Part shown: one piece after another, positions 24,761 to 33,672 of the stretch
Layout: the number at the start of each line of letters is the position of its first letter
How positions within the stretch are numbered: the first letter of the stretch is position 1
Assembly: GCF_004331265.1 (NCBI RefSeq)
Contig: NZ_SJOO01000002.1
Span: forward strand, 434,001 to 498,000
Length of the DNA stretch: 64,000 bases
Reading direction: 5' to 3'
Source: Enterobacter wuhouensis
Lineage (GTDB): Bacteria > Pseudomonadota > Gammaproteobacteria > Enterobacterales > Enterobacteriaceae
The notes under the pieces: model-generated
Database searches by the model: none
The model's input: only the letters and a program-made list of their open reading frames with translations
Told to the model about the DNA's origin: nothing
Translations under genes and position numbers: made by a program

Positions 24761-26683
24761 ATGAATATATTTAATCGTTTTAATAATTTAAAAGTCAGCA
24801 AGAAATTATTTTTCGGGTTTACTGCCGTACTGCTGGTGACGTCGGCTATTCTCGTTACGGGGTTACTTGGGCTGTACAACGTCCAGGATAAAGTCGATAA
24901 AAACGGTCATACCACCGATCTGTTTAACGCGCTTTCTGCCGTGCGCCTCAACCGCACCAGCTATCAGTACACGCTGGATCGGCAGTACCTGGACAAGACG
25001 AACGCCGCCGCCCAGCGCATGAAGGCAACGGTGACCGAGCTGGAAAAGTTTGACTGGACCTCAGACGGGAAAAGCACCGTTGACGCCACCGGGCGCGCCG
25101 TGAACAGCTACGTTAAAACCCTGTCGTTATTTACCGCCGCGCTAAACGAAAAGAGAGAGAGCGAGGCGAAACTCAATACGCAGGGCCTGTGCGATAACTC
25201 AGAAATCGCCACCAGGCTGAGCCGTAACGCGACGCTGACGCCGGAGCAGGCACTGCTGGCGTCTCAGGTGGCGTTCATTATGAGCGATATCGACTCGCAG
25301 GTGTCTCTGTATAAGCAACACCCGACGGATGCGTTGCGCCAGGCGGTACTCGCGCGTCTCAGTACGGGAATTACCGACTCCGGTAAGCTGCTGCCGCTTT
25401 TGCCTGACGATGGGAAAGAATGGGTGCTCGAAGGCATTGAGGAGATGAAGCGCATCACTGCCGAGGTGGACAACTATAAAAACGTTTGGCAGCAGCAGGC
25501 CACGCTGTCGGAGGCGTTAACCGCTAATGCGGTTGCGCTGACGGACGCCATTCAGACCATGTTTACCCGACAGCAGCAAAAAGTGTTTGATACCGTGGAC
25601 AGTATTCAGACGCAAATGAGCATTGTCGCCGCCATAGGTATCGTGCTGGGCATGCTGCTGGCGCTGGCGATCACCCGTTCGATTACTCGCCCGCTGAATG
25701 AAACGCTGCACGTTGCCGAGAATATCGCCCGGGGCGATTTGACCAGCACGCTCGCCAGCACTCGCCTTGACGAACTGGGCTTGCTGATGCGCGCCGTCTC
25801 CACCATGAATGACAATCTCAAGAAAATTATCCGCGAGGTGCATGACGGCGTGGAAAGCGTTGCCCGCTCGTCCTCGGAAATTGCCGCCGGGAATATGGAT
25901 CTTTCAGCCAGAACGGAGCAGCAGTCTGCCGCCGTGGTGGAAACGGCCGCCAGCATGGAAGAGCTTACCTCGACCGTGGCGCTGAACGCGGAAAATGCCA
26001 ACCATGCCCGACTGCTGGCGGATGAAGCGTCGCAGAACGCGACTGAAGGGAGCCAGATTTCACTGAAGGTGATCGATACCATGAAAAACGTGCGCAGCAG
26101 CTCGCACCGGATTTCAGAAATCACCACCGTCATTAACAGCATCGCGTTTCAGACCAACATTCTCGCGCTGAATGCCGCCGTTGAAGCCGCCCGCGCGGGC
26201 GATCAGGGGAAAGGCTTCGCCGTGGTCGCCGCCGAGGTGCGAACCCTGGCGCAGCGCAGCGCCCAGTCGGCAAAAGAGATTGAGAACCTGATCAACGAGT
26301 CCGTCGTGCATGTCGATACCGGTTTTAGCCTGGTGGAGAGCGCGGGTGATGCGATGACCAAAATCGAAACCTCCGTGGCGCAGGTCCGCGACATCATGAA
26401 CGAAATCGCCGCCGCTACCGACGAACAGAGTCGCGGTATTTCCCAGATTGCGCAGGCGATGGCCGAAATGGACACCACCACCCAGCAAAACGCCGCGCTG
26501 GTGGAAGAATCCTCCGCGGCGGCAAGCTCGCTTGAGGATCAGGCCGTTCAGCTCGAAAACGTCGTCTCGATTTTCCGCGTCTCGAACGATCAAACCGCTC
26601 GCGTGCAAAAACGTCCGCAAAGCAGCGCTGCCGTCCTGAAGCACCCGTCGGCCAAAGAACCTAACGACTGGGTCAAATTCTGA
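24761..26683 (+). CDS. Methyl-accepting chemotaxis protein with a long periplasmic sensor
   Basis: A 640-residue transducer. TM1 is at ~16-38, the periplasmic region at ~39-284, TM2 at ~286-305 (SIVAAIGIVLGMLLALAI), followed by HAMP (RPLNETLHVAENIARGDLTSTL) and a cytoplasmic coiled coil with the invariant tip SIAFQTNILALNAAVEAARAGDQGKGFAVVA. The ~245-residue, mainly helical sensor is too long for a single four-helix bundle such as Tar and fits a helical bimodular (HBM) domain, which binds organic acids in Pseudomonas McpS. The C-terminus lacks the NWETF CheR/CheB tether. Its stop overlaps the EAL gene start by 1 bp. Confidence 0.93.
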   Translation: MNIFNRFNNLKVSKKLFFGFTAVLLVTSAILVTGLLGLYNVQDKVDKNGHTTDLFNALSAVRLNRTSYQYTLDRQYLDKTNAAAQRMKATVTELEKFDWTSDGKSTVDATGRAVNSYVKTLSLFTAALNEKRESEAKLNTQGLCDNSEIATRLSRNATLTPEQALLASQVAFIMSDIDSQVSLYKQHPTDALRQAVLARLSTGITDSGKLLPLLPDDGKEWVLEGIEEMKRITAEVDNYKNVWQQQATLSEALTANAVALTDAIQTMFTRQQQKVFDTVDSIQTQMSIVAAIGIVLGMLLALAITRSITRPLNETLHVAENIARGDLTSTLASTRLDELGLLMRAVSTMNDNLKKIIREVHDGVESVARSSSEIAAGNMDLSARTEQQSAAVVETAASMEELTSTVALNAENANHARLLADEASQNATEGSQISLKVIDTMKNVRSSSHRISEITTVINSIAFQTNILALNAAVEAARAGDQGKGFAVVAAEVRTLAQRSAQSAKEIENLINESVVHVDTGFSLVESAGDAMTKIETSVAQVRDIMNEIAAATDEQSRGISQIAQAMAEMDTTTQQNAALVEESSAAASSLEDQAVQLENVVSIFRVSNDQTARVQKRPQSSAAVLKHPSAKEPNDWVKF

Positions 26684-27453
26684 TGACGCGTCTTTTTACC
26701 CGTGCACCGGAAAAAACGCTGAGCAAGGCCATTGCTCAGCGCCAAATCCGGCCGGTCTATCAGCCCTTCTTCGACAGCCAGAAGGGCACTCTTGCAGGCA
26801 TTGAAGTCCTGGCCAGATGGAGGCATCCGCTGTATGGCAACGTTGCGCCGGATACCTTTATCGCTCTGGCGGAAGAACGCAACCTCATCGCCCCGCTGAC
26901 GCATCAGCTCATTCAACAGGTGATTGCCGATCTCGAGCACCACATCCATCTTTTCCCTGATGGCCTGTACATTAATCTTAACCTGAGCCCCTACAACTGC
27001 CTCGATCCGCGCTTTGAATCGGACACGGTTGAGCTTTTGCAAAAATTCGCCGACAGCCGCGTGCAGCTGGTTATTGAAATCACGGAGAGGCATCCGCTGC
27101 ATTTCACCCCGCAGCTGAGCGAGTGGTTTGCCGTACTGCGAAAATCCGGTATTTCCGTTGCGCTGGACGACTTTGGTACGGGGTATTCGAACCTCTCCTA
27201 TATTTACGCCCTGGAGCCTGAGTTCATCAAAATCGATAAACTGTTCGTTGGCCAAATCGGTGAAAATGGCGATACCCGTCTCGTGGACAGCCTGATCGCG
27301 CTCGCGAAGAATATGCATCTGAGGATTATTGCCGAGGGCGTCGAAACCCAATGCCAGGCCGACTATCTGCGCACGAAAGCGTGTGATTTTTTGCAGGGCT
27401 ATCACCTGTGCAGGCCGGTTCCGATGAGGGAACTGATTGGGATGGCTGGCTAA
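26683..27453 (+). CDS. EAL-domain cyclic-di-GMP phosphodiesterase
   Basis: A 256-residue stand-alone EAL domain that should hydrolyse c-di-GMP to pGpG. Catalytic motifs are complete: EVLARW (EAL position, ~34), NLNLSPYN, VIEITER, ALDDFGTGYSNLSYI, FIKIDKLF, IAEGVETQ and LQGYHLCRP. No GGDEF, PAS or membrane part is present. The ATG shares its A with the chemoreceptor stop (TGATG), so translation is coupled. This suggests one unit linking a periplasmic signal to both chemotaxis and c-di-GMP turnover. Confidence 0.92.
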   Translation: MTRLFTRAPEKTLSKAIAQRQIRPVYQPFFDSQKGTLAGIEVLARWRHPLYGNVAPDTFIALAEERNLIAPLTHQLIQQVIADLEHHIHLFPDGLYINLNLSPYNCLDPRFESDTVELLQKFADSRVQLVIEITERHPLHFTPQLSEWFAVLRKSGISVALDDFGTGYSNLSYIYALEPEFIKIDKLFVGQIGENGDTRLVDSLIALAKNMHLRIIAEGVETQCQADYLRTKACDFLQGYHLCRPVPMRELIGMAG

Positions 27454-27465
27454 CAGAGGCTGGAT

Positions 27466-27489
27466 AACCACCCCGCAATCGGGGTGGTT
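27466..27489. terminator. Bidirectional terminator between the EAL gene and the DUF1471 gene
   Basis: AACCACCCCG-CAAT-CGGGGTGGTT is a perfect 10-bp stem with AA/TT flanks, placed between convergent stops at 27453 and 27499. Confidence 0.88.
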
Positions 27490-27498
27490 GTGAGGAGG

Positions 27499-27774
27499 TT
27501 ATTTTTTCTTGTAAATATTGGCCGTACCGTGAATTTTATTGTTGGTGTTACCTGACGTCAGGACCAGCACATCGGCGCCTTCCTTGTCCGCTTTTTCAAT
27601 CAGCTCTTTTTTGGCATCATCCACCGATACTTCACCCGAGGTGTTCACCGTACCGATTTTTGTATACTGAGATTCGACCTTCTCGAACTCACTTTTGGTC
27701 AGCAGCTCAGCCGCAAAGGTGCTGGTTGTAAACAGAAATACCGTTCCCAACAAAATAGCAGTCGTCTTTTTCAT
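27499..27774 (-). CDS. DUF1471 (YdgH/BhsA/McbA) family periplasmic protein
   Basis: A 91-residue exported protein. The signal peptide [22 protein letters not shown] is followed by a ~68-residue DUF1471 domain: [54 protein letters not shown]. This is the enterobacterial stress and biofilm family that includes BhsA, McbA, YhcN and SrfN. AAGG precedes the start. Members respond to acid, peroxide or surface contact; no specific role can be assigned. Confidence 0.88.
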   Translation of the reverse strand: MKKTTAILLGTVFLFTTSTFAAELLTKSEFEKVESQYTKIGTVNTSGEVSVDDAKKELIEKADKEGADVLVLTSGNTNNKIHGTANIYKKK

Positions 27775-27914
27775 AACCTTTTTTCCTTGAGATTAATCAG
27801 CAACTACGTAAAACCTCACGACCCACTGTAAGGTTTAATGAGCATGGTAGAGGATCTCAGGAAATGCCATACGTTCAGGAAAATTCTTTTATAACAATCC
27901 GTTGTATAAAAATA

Positions 27915-28955
27915 CTAACGAGCGTTAAGAATATTCAAAACGCGAACGTTGCCGATAACATCAATACGCACGGCCATGCCCGGACGCCAGGCTGCCTGGC
28001 TAACCGTTTTCAGGGCGATGGGTTCCTCCTGCCCGACAAGGGCCAGCGTGAGCGTGGAGAGATGACCGGTAAAATCCACATCAATAATGGATACAGGGCT
28101 GTCCTGCTGCGCACAGGCCGTCACCCGAAGTTGTTCAGGACGCATCATAATCCTGCCCTGACCCGCCGCATGCGCGTTGTCCGTCCGCACTTCGCCCAGG
28201 GCACAGAGCGCGCGTCCGTTAGAAAGCCGGGCGGGCAAGATGACCGCATCGCCAAGAAACAGTGCCGTCTCTTCATCCACAGGCTGGGTGTAAACCTCAA
28301 AGGGCGATCCTACCTGGGTAAATCGACCGGAACGCATCACGGCCACCTGCGTCGCAAAGGAGAGTGCCTCATTTTGATCGTGGGTAACCAGAATAGAGGC
28401 AACGCCCGCCTCCGCCAGCAGTTCGGCGGTGGCCTTGCGGGTCATCGCGCGCAGCCCCGTATCCAGGGCGGAAAAAGGTTCGTCGAGCAGCATCAGCGAG
28501 GGACGCTGCGCCAGCGCGCGGGCAAGCGCCACGCGCTGCTGCTGACCGCCGGAAATCTCGTGCGGCCAGTGCGCGGCAAGCTGCCTGTCCAGAGACACCC
28601 TCTCCATCAGCGCGTCCACGTGCTTACGCTTTTCGTGGCGGCTGCCCTCTAATCCCCAGGCGATGTTATCCGCCACGTTGAGGTGCGGGAACAGCGCTCC
28701 CTCCTGCGGAACAAAGCCGATGCCGCGCTGGTGAGCCGGGATAAAACTGTTTTCATCAAACAACGTTCGCCCCTGCATCACGATGCGCCCGGCGTCCGGC
28801 GTTTCAAACCCGGCAAGTATGCGCAGCAGCGTCGTTTTCCCCGAACCGGACGGCCCGACAATCGCCGTCCGGCTTCCCGGTGCAACGCTCAGGTTTACAT
28901 TCTCCAGCACCTGAGCATCGGAAAACGATTTTGAAATGGACGTGAGTTCAAGCAT
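27915..28955 (-). CDS. fbpC: Ferric iron ABC transporter ATPase (FbpC/SfuC/AfuC family)
   Basis: A 346-residue ABC ATPase: Walker A GPSGSGKTTLL (~38), Q-loop VPQEGALFPHL, signature ISGGQQQRVALARAL, Walker B LMLLDEPFSALD, H-loop ILVTHDQNEA, and a C-terminal TOBE-like regulatory domain of ~110 residues. It drives uptake of Fe3+ delivered by the binding protein encoded two genes upstream. The ATG at 28955 falls 1 bp after the permease stop; the frame extends 11 codons upstream inside the permease. The order binding protein-permease-ATPase matches SfuABC and FbpABC. Confidence 0.92.
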   Translation of the reverse strand: MLELTSISKSFSDAQVLENVNLSVAPGSRTAIVGPSGSGKTTLLRILAGFETPDAGRIVMQGRTLFDENSFIPAHQRGIGFVPQEGALFPHLNVADNIAWGLEGSRHEKRKHVDALMERVSLDRQLAAHWPHEISGGQQQRVALARALAQRPSLMLLDEPFSALDTGLRAMTRKATAELLAEAGVASILVTHDQNEALSFATQVAVMRSGRFTQVGSPFEVYTQPVDEETALFLGDAVILPARLSNGRALCALGEVRTDNAHAAGQGRIMMRPEQLRVTACAQQDSPVSIIDVDFTGHLSTLTLALVGQEEPIALKTVSQAAWRPGMAVRIDVIGNVRVLNILNAR

Positions 28956-28956
28956 G

Positions 28957-30531
28957 TCATAGCCCTGCAATTTTTTTAGACTGCACATAAAGAATGGCGG
29001 TGAGCGGTAAGGAGATGAGGATCATCAGCATTGCGTAAGGCGCAGCGGCCACGTAGTCGATCTCGCTGGTCAGGGCCCAGAAGCCGGTGGAGAGCGTGCG
29101 CGTGCCCAGCGGGGAGAGCAGAAGCGTGGCGGTCAACTCATTGCTGACGCCGAGGAATACCAGCGCCGCGCCCGCAGCGGCACCCGGTGCGGCCAGCCGC
29201 AGGGTAACGCTCCACAATGCTTTTCCCGGCGTGCTGCCAAGGCTGCGGGCTACGTTTTCCAGCTCCACAGGCGCCTGGGCGATCCCGGCCCGCAGGTTAA
29301 TCAGCGCCCTGGGCATAAACATCAGCACATAGGCGAGGAACAGCGTGATTTCCGTCTGATAGATCGGACGGGCGTAATGGATCGTGACGGTGACCAGCGC
29401 GAGGGCGGTCACAATTCCCGGCAGAGAGCTGGTGATATAGATGCACCCTTCAAGCATGCGGAAGAGGCGGTGCGGATAGCGAACGCCGAGCCAGGCTATC
29501 GGGATCACGCAGGCCGTCGTCAGCAGCGCCCCGCCCACGCCCAGCATTAGCGTCTGGCGCAGCGAGTGCCAGAGATCGGCGCTCATCCAGATTTCCACGC
29601 CGCCAAGCCCTATCCAGCGGCACAGCACAATCAGGGGAACGCCCAGCGCCAGCATCACCAGCGACAGAAACATCACCTGGCTCAGTGCAGCAACAGCAGG
29701 CTTCAGCATCCAGCGCTTTTGCTCGCGGGCAGCTCCGGCACCGATTCGCGCATACCGCGCTTTGCCGCGCGTCACCCCTTCCAGCACCAGGATGGCCAGG
29801 CAGCACAACGCCAGCACGCCCGCGAGCATGTTCGCCGCCGGGCCGCTGAAGGTTGACTGGAACTGGTCATAAATTGCCGTGGTGAAGGTGTCAAAACGGA
29901 TCATCACGTACAGGCCATATTCTGCCAGCAGATGCAGCGCCACCAGCAGCGCCCCGCCGCAGATCGCCAGCTTAAGCTGGGGTAAGACCACGCGGAAAAA
30001 GACCCGCCAGGGAGGTGTACCCAGCGAGGCGGCCACATCCTCAAGCGTCGGATCGAGGCGGCGTAGCACCGCCGCCACCGGCATGTAAATAAACGGATAG
30101 TAGGCTAACACGGAGAGAAACACGCCCGCGGAAAGACCGTGCAGGGAGGGAACTGCGCTCACCCAGGCATAGCTTTGTACAAACGCAGGGATCGCCAGCG
30201 GGGCTACCGCCAGCGCAGACCACATCCCCCGCCCGGCAAGCGTTGTGCGCTCCGTGAGCCAGGCAATCGCCACGCCCAGGACAATGCACAGCGGTACCGC
30301 AAGCGCCGTCAGCCACAGCGTGTTGCTCAGCAGCTCGGCAACACGCGGGCGGAACACCAGCGCCTGAATGTTCTCCCAGCCGGTCTCAATGCCAATGGCT
30401 ACGATAAAACCCAAAGGCAGAAGCGCCAGTACTGAAAACAACGCGGCTAACATGACCATCGGCAGTGCAGGACGCCTGCGAACAGGCTTCCGTAATCTGC
30501 TTTTGCCGATATCGAGACTCAGACCAGACAT
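28957..30531 (-). CDS. fbpB: Ferric iron ABC transporter fused permease (FbpB/SfuB family)
   Basis: A 524-residue inner-membrane protein with two homologous halves of about six TM helices each, as usual for the FbpB/SfuB group. Each half has an EAA-type ATPase-contact loop: [23 protein letters not shown] in the first and [27 protein letters not shown] in the second. It forms the channel for Fe3+ and couples to the downstream ATPase. It is 24 bp behind the binding-protein gene. Confidence 0.92.
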   Translation of the reverse strand: MSGLSLDIGKSRLRKPVRRRPALPMVMLAALFSVLALLPLGFIVAIGIETGWENIQALVFRPRVAELLSNTLWLTALAVPLCIVLGVAIAWLTERTTLAGRGMWSALAVAPLAIPAFVQSYAWVSAVPSLHGLSAGVFLSVLAYYPFIYMPVAAVLRRLDPTLEDVAASLGTPPWRVFFRVVLPQLKLAICGGALLVALHLLAEYGLYVMIRFDTFTTAIYDQFQSTFSGPAANMLAGVLALCCLAILVLEGVTRGKARYARIGAGAAREQKRWMLKPAVAALSQVMFLSLVMLALGVPLIVLCRWIGLGGVEIWMSADLWHSLRQTLMLGVGGALLTTACVIPIAWLGVRYPHRLFRMLEGCIYITSSLPGIVTALALVTVTIHYARPIYQTEITLFLAYVLMFMPRALINLRAGIAQAPVELENVARSLGSTPGKALWSVTLRLAAPGAAAGAALVFLGVSNELTATLLLSPLGTRTLSTGFWALTSEIDYVAAAPYAMLMILISLPLTAILYVQSKKIAGL

Positions 30532-30555
30532 AGGACGTTCACTTTACTCTCAGGA

Positions 30556-31572
30556 TCACAGCAGGCCGGCCTTCGTCATCAGCTCGATAACTTTTTTACC
30601 GTTGAGCGTTGAAGGTTCAACTTTTGGCGCATCCAGATCCTTCAGAGGCACCAGCTTCGGATTCGAGACCGCGTTCACGCCCACCGCATATTCAAACGCG
30701 TTGTTGGTGCGCAGCTGCTCCTGGCCTTCTTTACCGGTGATGTACTTAACGAAGGCCTGAGCCTGTTCTTTATGTTTGCTGGATGCCATGACGCCGCCGC
30801 CAGAGAGGCTGACAAACGCGCCCGGGTCCTGATTTTTGAAGTAATAGAGCTGGGTATTTTTGCTGTTTTCACCCGTTTTGGATTGATCGACAAAACGGTA
30901 GTAGTGATAGATCACCCCGCCATCAATTTGTCCGGCATTCACCGCTTTCATCACGGTGCTGTTGCCTTTGTAGGCAACAAAGTTAGCCTTCATCGCTTTG
31001 AGCCAGTCCAGCGTCGCCTGCTCGCCTTTCAGCGCCAGCATTGCGCTGACGATTGCCTGGAAATCGGCACCGGACGGAGAAGCCGCCCAGCGGCCCTTCC
31101 ACTCAGGCCTGGCCAGATCCATCAGCGATTTTGGCAGTTGCTGCTCGTTCAGTTTTTTCGGGTTATAGACAAACACCGTGCTGCGGGCAGCAATGCCAAT
31201 CCAGCGGCCGTGTGCCGGACGATATCCCGGCGGGACCTGCTTTAAGGTATCCGCATCTAACGTTGCGAACAGTTTTGCATTATCAACTAATACCATCGAC
31301 GGGGAGTTTTCCGTCAAAAATACATCCGCAGGAGACGCATCACCTTCCTGAACCAGCTGATTACCCAGCTCGCTGTCGTCGCCATTGCGTAAAGTCACTT
31401 TAATACCGGTCTCTTTTGTAAAACCGTCCACCCAGGACTTCACCAGATTTTCATGCTGCGCGTTATACACCACAATGCCTTCGTTGTTATCGGCGGCAAC
31501 TGCTTGTGTTGAAAGGAAAATTGACGATAAAAGCAAGGCAAGCGAGAAACATGACAGCAGGCGAGAATGCAT
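30556..31572 (-). CDS. fbpA: Ferric iron ABC transporter periplasmic binding protein (FbpA/SfuA family)
   Basis: A 338-residue exported protein, the same length as Serratia SfuA and Yersinia YfuA. The signal peptide ends ...STQAVAA. The mature part starts EGIVVYNAQHENLVKSWVDGFTKETG and contains DGGVIYHYYRFVDQ, whose adjacent tyrosines are the ferric-iron ligands of FbpA-type bacterial transferrins. AAGGA lies ~10 bp before the ATG. First gene of the fbpABC operon, with a Fur box ~75-95 bp upstream. Confidence 0.93.
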   Translation of the reverse strand: MHSRLLSCFSLALLLSSIFLSTQAVAADNNEGIVVYNAQHENLVKSWVDGFTKETGIKVTLRNGDDSELGNQLVQEGDASPADVFLTENSPSMVLVDNAKLFATLDADTLKQVPPGYRPAHGRWIGIAARSTVFVYNPKKLNEQQLPKSLMDLARPEWKGRWAASPSGADFQAIVSAMLALKGEQATLDWLKAMKANFVAYKGNSTVMKAVNAGQIDGGVIYHYYRFVDQSKTGENSKNTQLYYFKNQDPGAFVSLSGGGVMASSKHKEQAQAFVKYITGKEGQEQLRTNNAFEYAVGVNAVSNPKLVPLKDLDAPKVEPSTLNGKKVIELMTKAGLL

Positions 31573-31648
31573 AGAAATATCCTTAATAGACCAATGTAAA
31601 TAATAACGAATGGCTTAGCGGGTAAGGATTAAAGCATACAAAAACGCT

Positions 31649-31667
31649 AATGATAATTACTATCAAT
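31649..31667. promoter_or_regulatory. Fur box upstream of fbpABC
   Basis: AATGATAATTACTATCAAT closely follows the GATAATGATAATCATTATC consensus read on the opposite strand, in an AT-rich promoter region 77 bp before the fbpA start. Confidence 0.75.
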
Positions 31668-31900
31668 CCAGTTTAGATGTAAAAGTGTAAAATATCCCTG
31701 AAGATGAATTTGGTGTGATAAAAATCCAGAGTAAAATAAGTGAAAAATTAAAGATTAAGAAAACCTTAAGATGAAAATAATAATAATTTATTAGCGTTCT
31801 ATTTATTAGTCGATTATTTAACGGGCTGCGTAAAGGTGCAACAAAAGCGTGGTTGTGACCAGGCCGAGACAGGTATATGAAGGGAAGCGAGCGGGTAGAA

Positions 31901-31977
31901 TGGTACGCCCTGTAGGATTCGAACCTACGACCTACGGCTTAGAAGGCCGTTGCTCTATCCAACTGAGCTAAGGGCGC
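31901..31977 (-). tRNA. argU: tRNA-Arg (anticodon TCT), argU / fimU
   Basis: The minus strand reads GCGCCCTTAGCTCAGTTGGA at the 5' end, anticodon loop CTTCTAA (TCT) and 3' end GGGCGTACCA, with CCA encoded. Acceptor pairing is GCGCCCT/AGGGCGT (with one G-T wobble). It decodes the rare codons AGA/AGG. In Salmonella this tRNA (fimU) affects fimY translation and sits beside fim; in E. coli argU is the DLP12 attachment site. No integrase gene is present here. Confidence 0.97.
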
Positions 31978-32233
31978 ACGGAGAAGTAAAAACTTCGCGG
32001 TGGTGAAACGCCTGGAATTATACGGTCAATGACAGGTGAGTCAATGCCTTTTCCTTCTTCCGGGCTGATTACGGCTAGTCGATTGTAAATACGACTATTT
32101 TTTCGACATTCGGCGCGCGTGCTTCACCTCTTTCCCCGTTGCGAAAAAGCCTGGCCTCATTTAAGTAACGCCTGCTGTTAACCCCTGCATCCCGCGGTCA
32201 CACTGGTGCAATGGCAAACAACAGGATACCGGC

Positions 32234-32932
32234 GTGACAGCGCAAAATCAGGCGTATACGCCCCCCCGCTTAAAACATGTTTCTCAGGACATCGTTGGCA
32301 TAAAGCTGGAGCCTATCGTGGCGCTCTCCACCTTACGCAGGGTGGGCGTGGAAGTGCTCAGCGTGATGTCCCCGACGCAGCAAAGCGAGGACTTTTTTCG
32401 CAGGCAATCCGCCGGGCGGTTGTTTACGCTACTCGAGGCGCAGCGCGCGGCGCTAAAAAATAGCCCGGCCTGCAATAACCTTTTCATCAATTTGCCGATA
32501 ACCGTACTGACCGTGCCGGAAAATTTTCAGCGATTGCTGCGGATGGATGGCGCACCGCTCAACATTGAGATTGTCGAACCTGCACAATTTTTGACGCTCA
32601 CCGGTGCGCAGCAGCGTGAGGTCATCCAGCGGCTGAAGCGGCTCACTCTACAGGATCACCGCATCTGGCTGGATGACGTTGATGAAACGTTAGCGCAGCG
32701 CTTTTTATGCTATCGATTGCCCTTACACGGCATCAAAATCGATAAAGAAGCATTCTGGCGCTTGCGTAACACCCCCGAACTTGGACAGCTGGTTTCTTTT
32801 TGCGCTCAACTTGCCGGGAATGTGCTTATCGAAGGTATTGAAACTGAAAGGGATCTTGCCTGTGCGCAGCGGGCAGGCGCAGGACTCGGCCAGGGATATT
32901 ACTGGCCATCCTGGACATGGCCGGAGAAGTAA
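32234..32932 (+). CDS. EAL-domain protein of the fim locus (STM0551-like)
   Basis: A 232-residue divergent EAL domain. The metal and substrate residues are largely kept: GVEVLS (EAL position, but the following Arg is replaced), FINLPIT, IEIVEP, WLDDVDE (DD kept, FG lost), GIKIDKE, IEGIETE and GLGQGYYWPSW. In Salmonella the equivalent gene STM0551, between fimY and fimW, encodes a c-di-GMP phosphodiesterase that lowers type 1 fimbriation. The start is a GTG with AGGA 7 bp upstream. It is 23 bp upstream of fimY and co-directional. Activity is likely but less certain than for the EAL protein at 26683. Confidence 0.85.
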   Translation: MTAQNQAYTPPRLKHVSQDIVGIKLEPIVALSTLRRVGVEVLSVMSPTQQSEDFFRRQSAGRLFTLLEAQRAALKNSPACNNLFINLPITVLTVPENFQRLLRMDGAPLNIEIVEPAQFLTLTGAQQREVIQRLKRLTLQDHRIWLDDVDETLAQRFLCYRLPLHGIKIDKEAFWRLRNTPELGQLVSFCAQLAGNVLIEGIETERDLACAQRAGAGLGQGYYWPSWTWPEK

Positions 32933-32955
32933 ACAGCATCTCCAGGAGGGAAGCC

Positions 32956-33672
32956 ATGCGAATGACCGTGCGCCGTTACCGGCGGCGTCGTACAGGAAGT
33001 GATGCTCTGGGATTCACCCACTCGCCGTTTGCTCCCCCCTTTTTCGACCGGCTTGAATTTTTAAGCCAGCCCAAAAACCTGGCCCGTAAAACGGATGCGC
33101 CGTATATCATCCTGGTCACGGAGGATCACTTCCTGCGCGCGGGATTTTTGAACGGGCAATTCCCTCTGAGCAGCTGTTGCGATTATCCCGCGCTGGACGT
33201 TGCCCTTAGCGCCCTGAACCAGTGGCCATCTTCCCGTCTGGTGGTGGATGTAGAGAGTCATAAAACGACGCTCATCGACAGGCTGGAGCAGCTGAGAAGG
33301 CACAGCCTCTACCCGCCTTTTCTTACGCCGCATCTGTTAATCAGGGCGGATGATTATGATACGCGCCTGTTCTGTAAAGCAGCCGGTCCTTTTCATGTTC
33401 TCGAGCGCCAGCTGACGGCCGCAACGCTTCAGCGTCGGCTTCTGGAAACCAGGCCGCCTCCAGGCGTACATAAAGAGTGGTTCTCTCGGGCCGAGTGGCC
33501 CATTTTGCAGGAGATGTCGCGCGGGAAGTCTCTGCGTCAGATAGCGCTTATGCAAAATCGGCCCTACAGCCGCATTATTTATCGTCTCGGCTGCATTCTG
33601 ACGAAGCTTGGTTTGAGTCATCGCCAGGAACTGCTCCATCTTCTTAACAATATCTCAGACTGCGCACGATAA
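32956..33672 (+). CDS. fimY: FimY, LuxR-like regulator of type 1 fimbriae
   Basis: A 238-residue protein (Salmonella FimY is about 240). The C-terminal region EWPILQEMSRGKSLRQIALMQNRPYSRIIYRLGCILTKLGLSHRQELLHLL is a LuxR-type HTH. The N-terminal ~170 residues lack phospho-acceptor motifs of true receivers. FimY works with FimZ to activate fimA in Salmonella. The ATG at 32956 has an ideal AGGAGGG 6 bp upstream and was preferred over an in-frame ATG 13 codons earlier that overlaps the EAL gene. Rare codons AGG/AGA in the first 15 positions fit the known dependence of fimY on the nearby tRNA-Arg(TCT). Confidence 0.88.
   Translation: MRMTVRRYRRRRTGSDALGFTHSPFAPPFFDRLEFLSQPKNLARKTDAPYIILVTEDHFLRAGFLNGQFPLSSCCDYPALDVALSALNQWPSSRLVVDVESHKTTLIDRLEQLRRHSLYPPFLTPHLLIRADDYDTRLFCKAAGPFHVLERQLTAATLQRRLLETRPPPGVHKEWFSRAEWPILQEMSRGKSLRQIALMQNRPYSRIIYRLGCILTKLGLSHRQELLHLLNNISDCAR

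Noticed and set aside
31901..31977. Prophage or island integration at tRNA-Arg(TCT), as with DLP12 in E. coli
   Set aside because: No integrase, phage gene or duplicated tRNA 3' end was seen; both flanks are ordinary iron and fimbrial genes.
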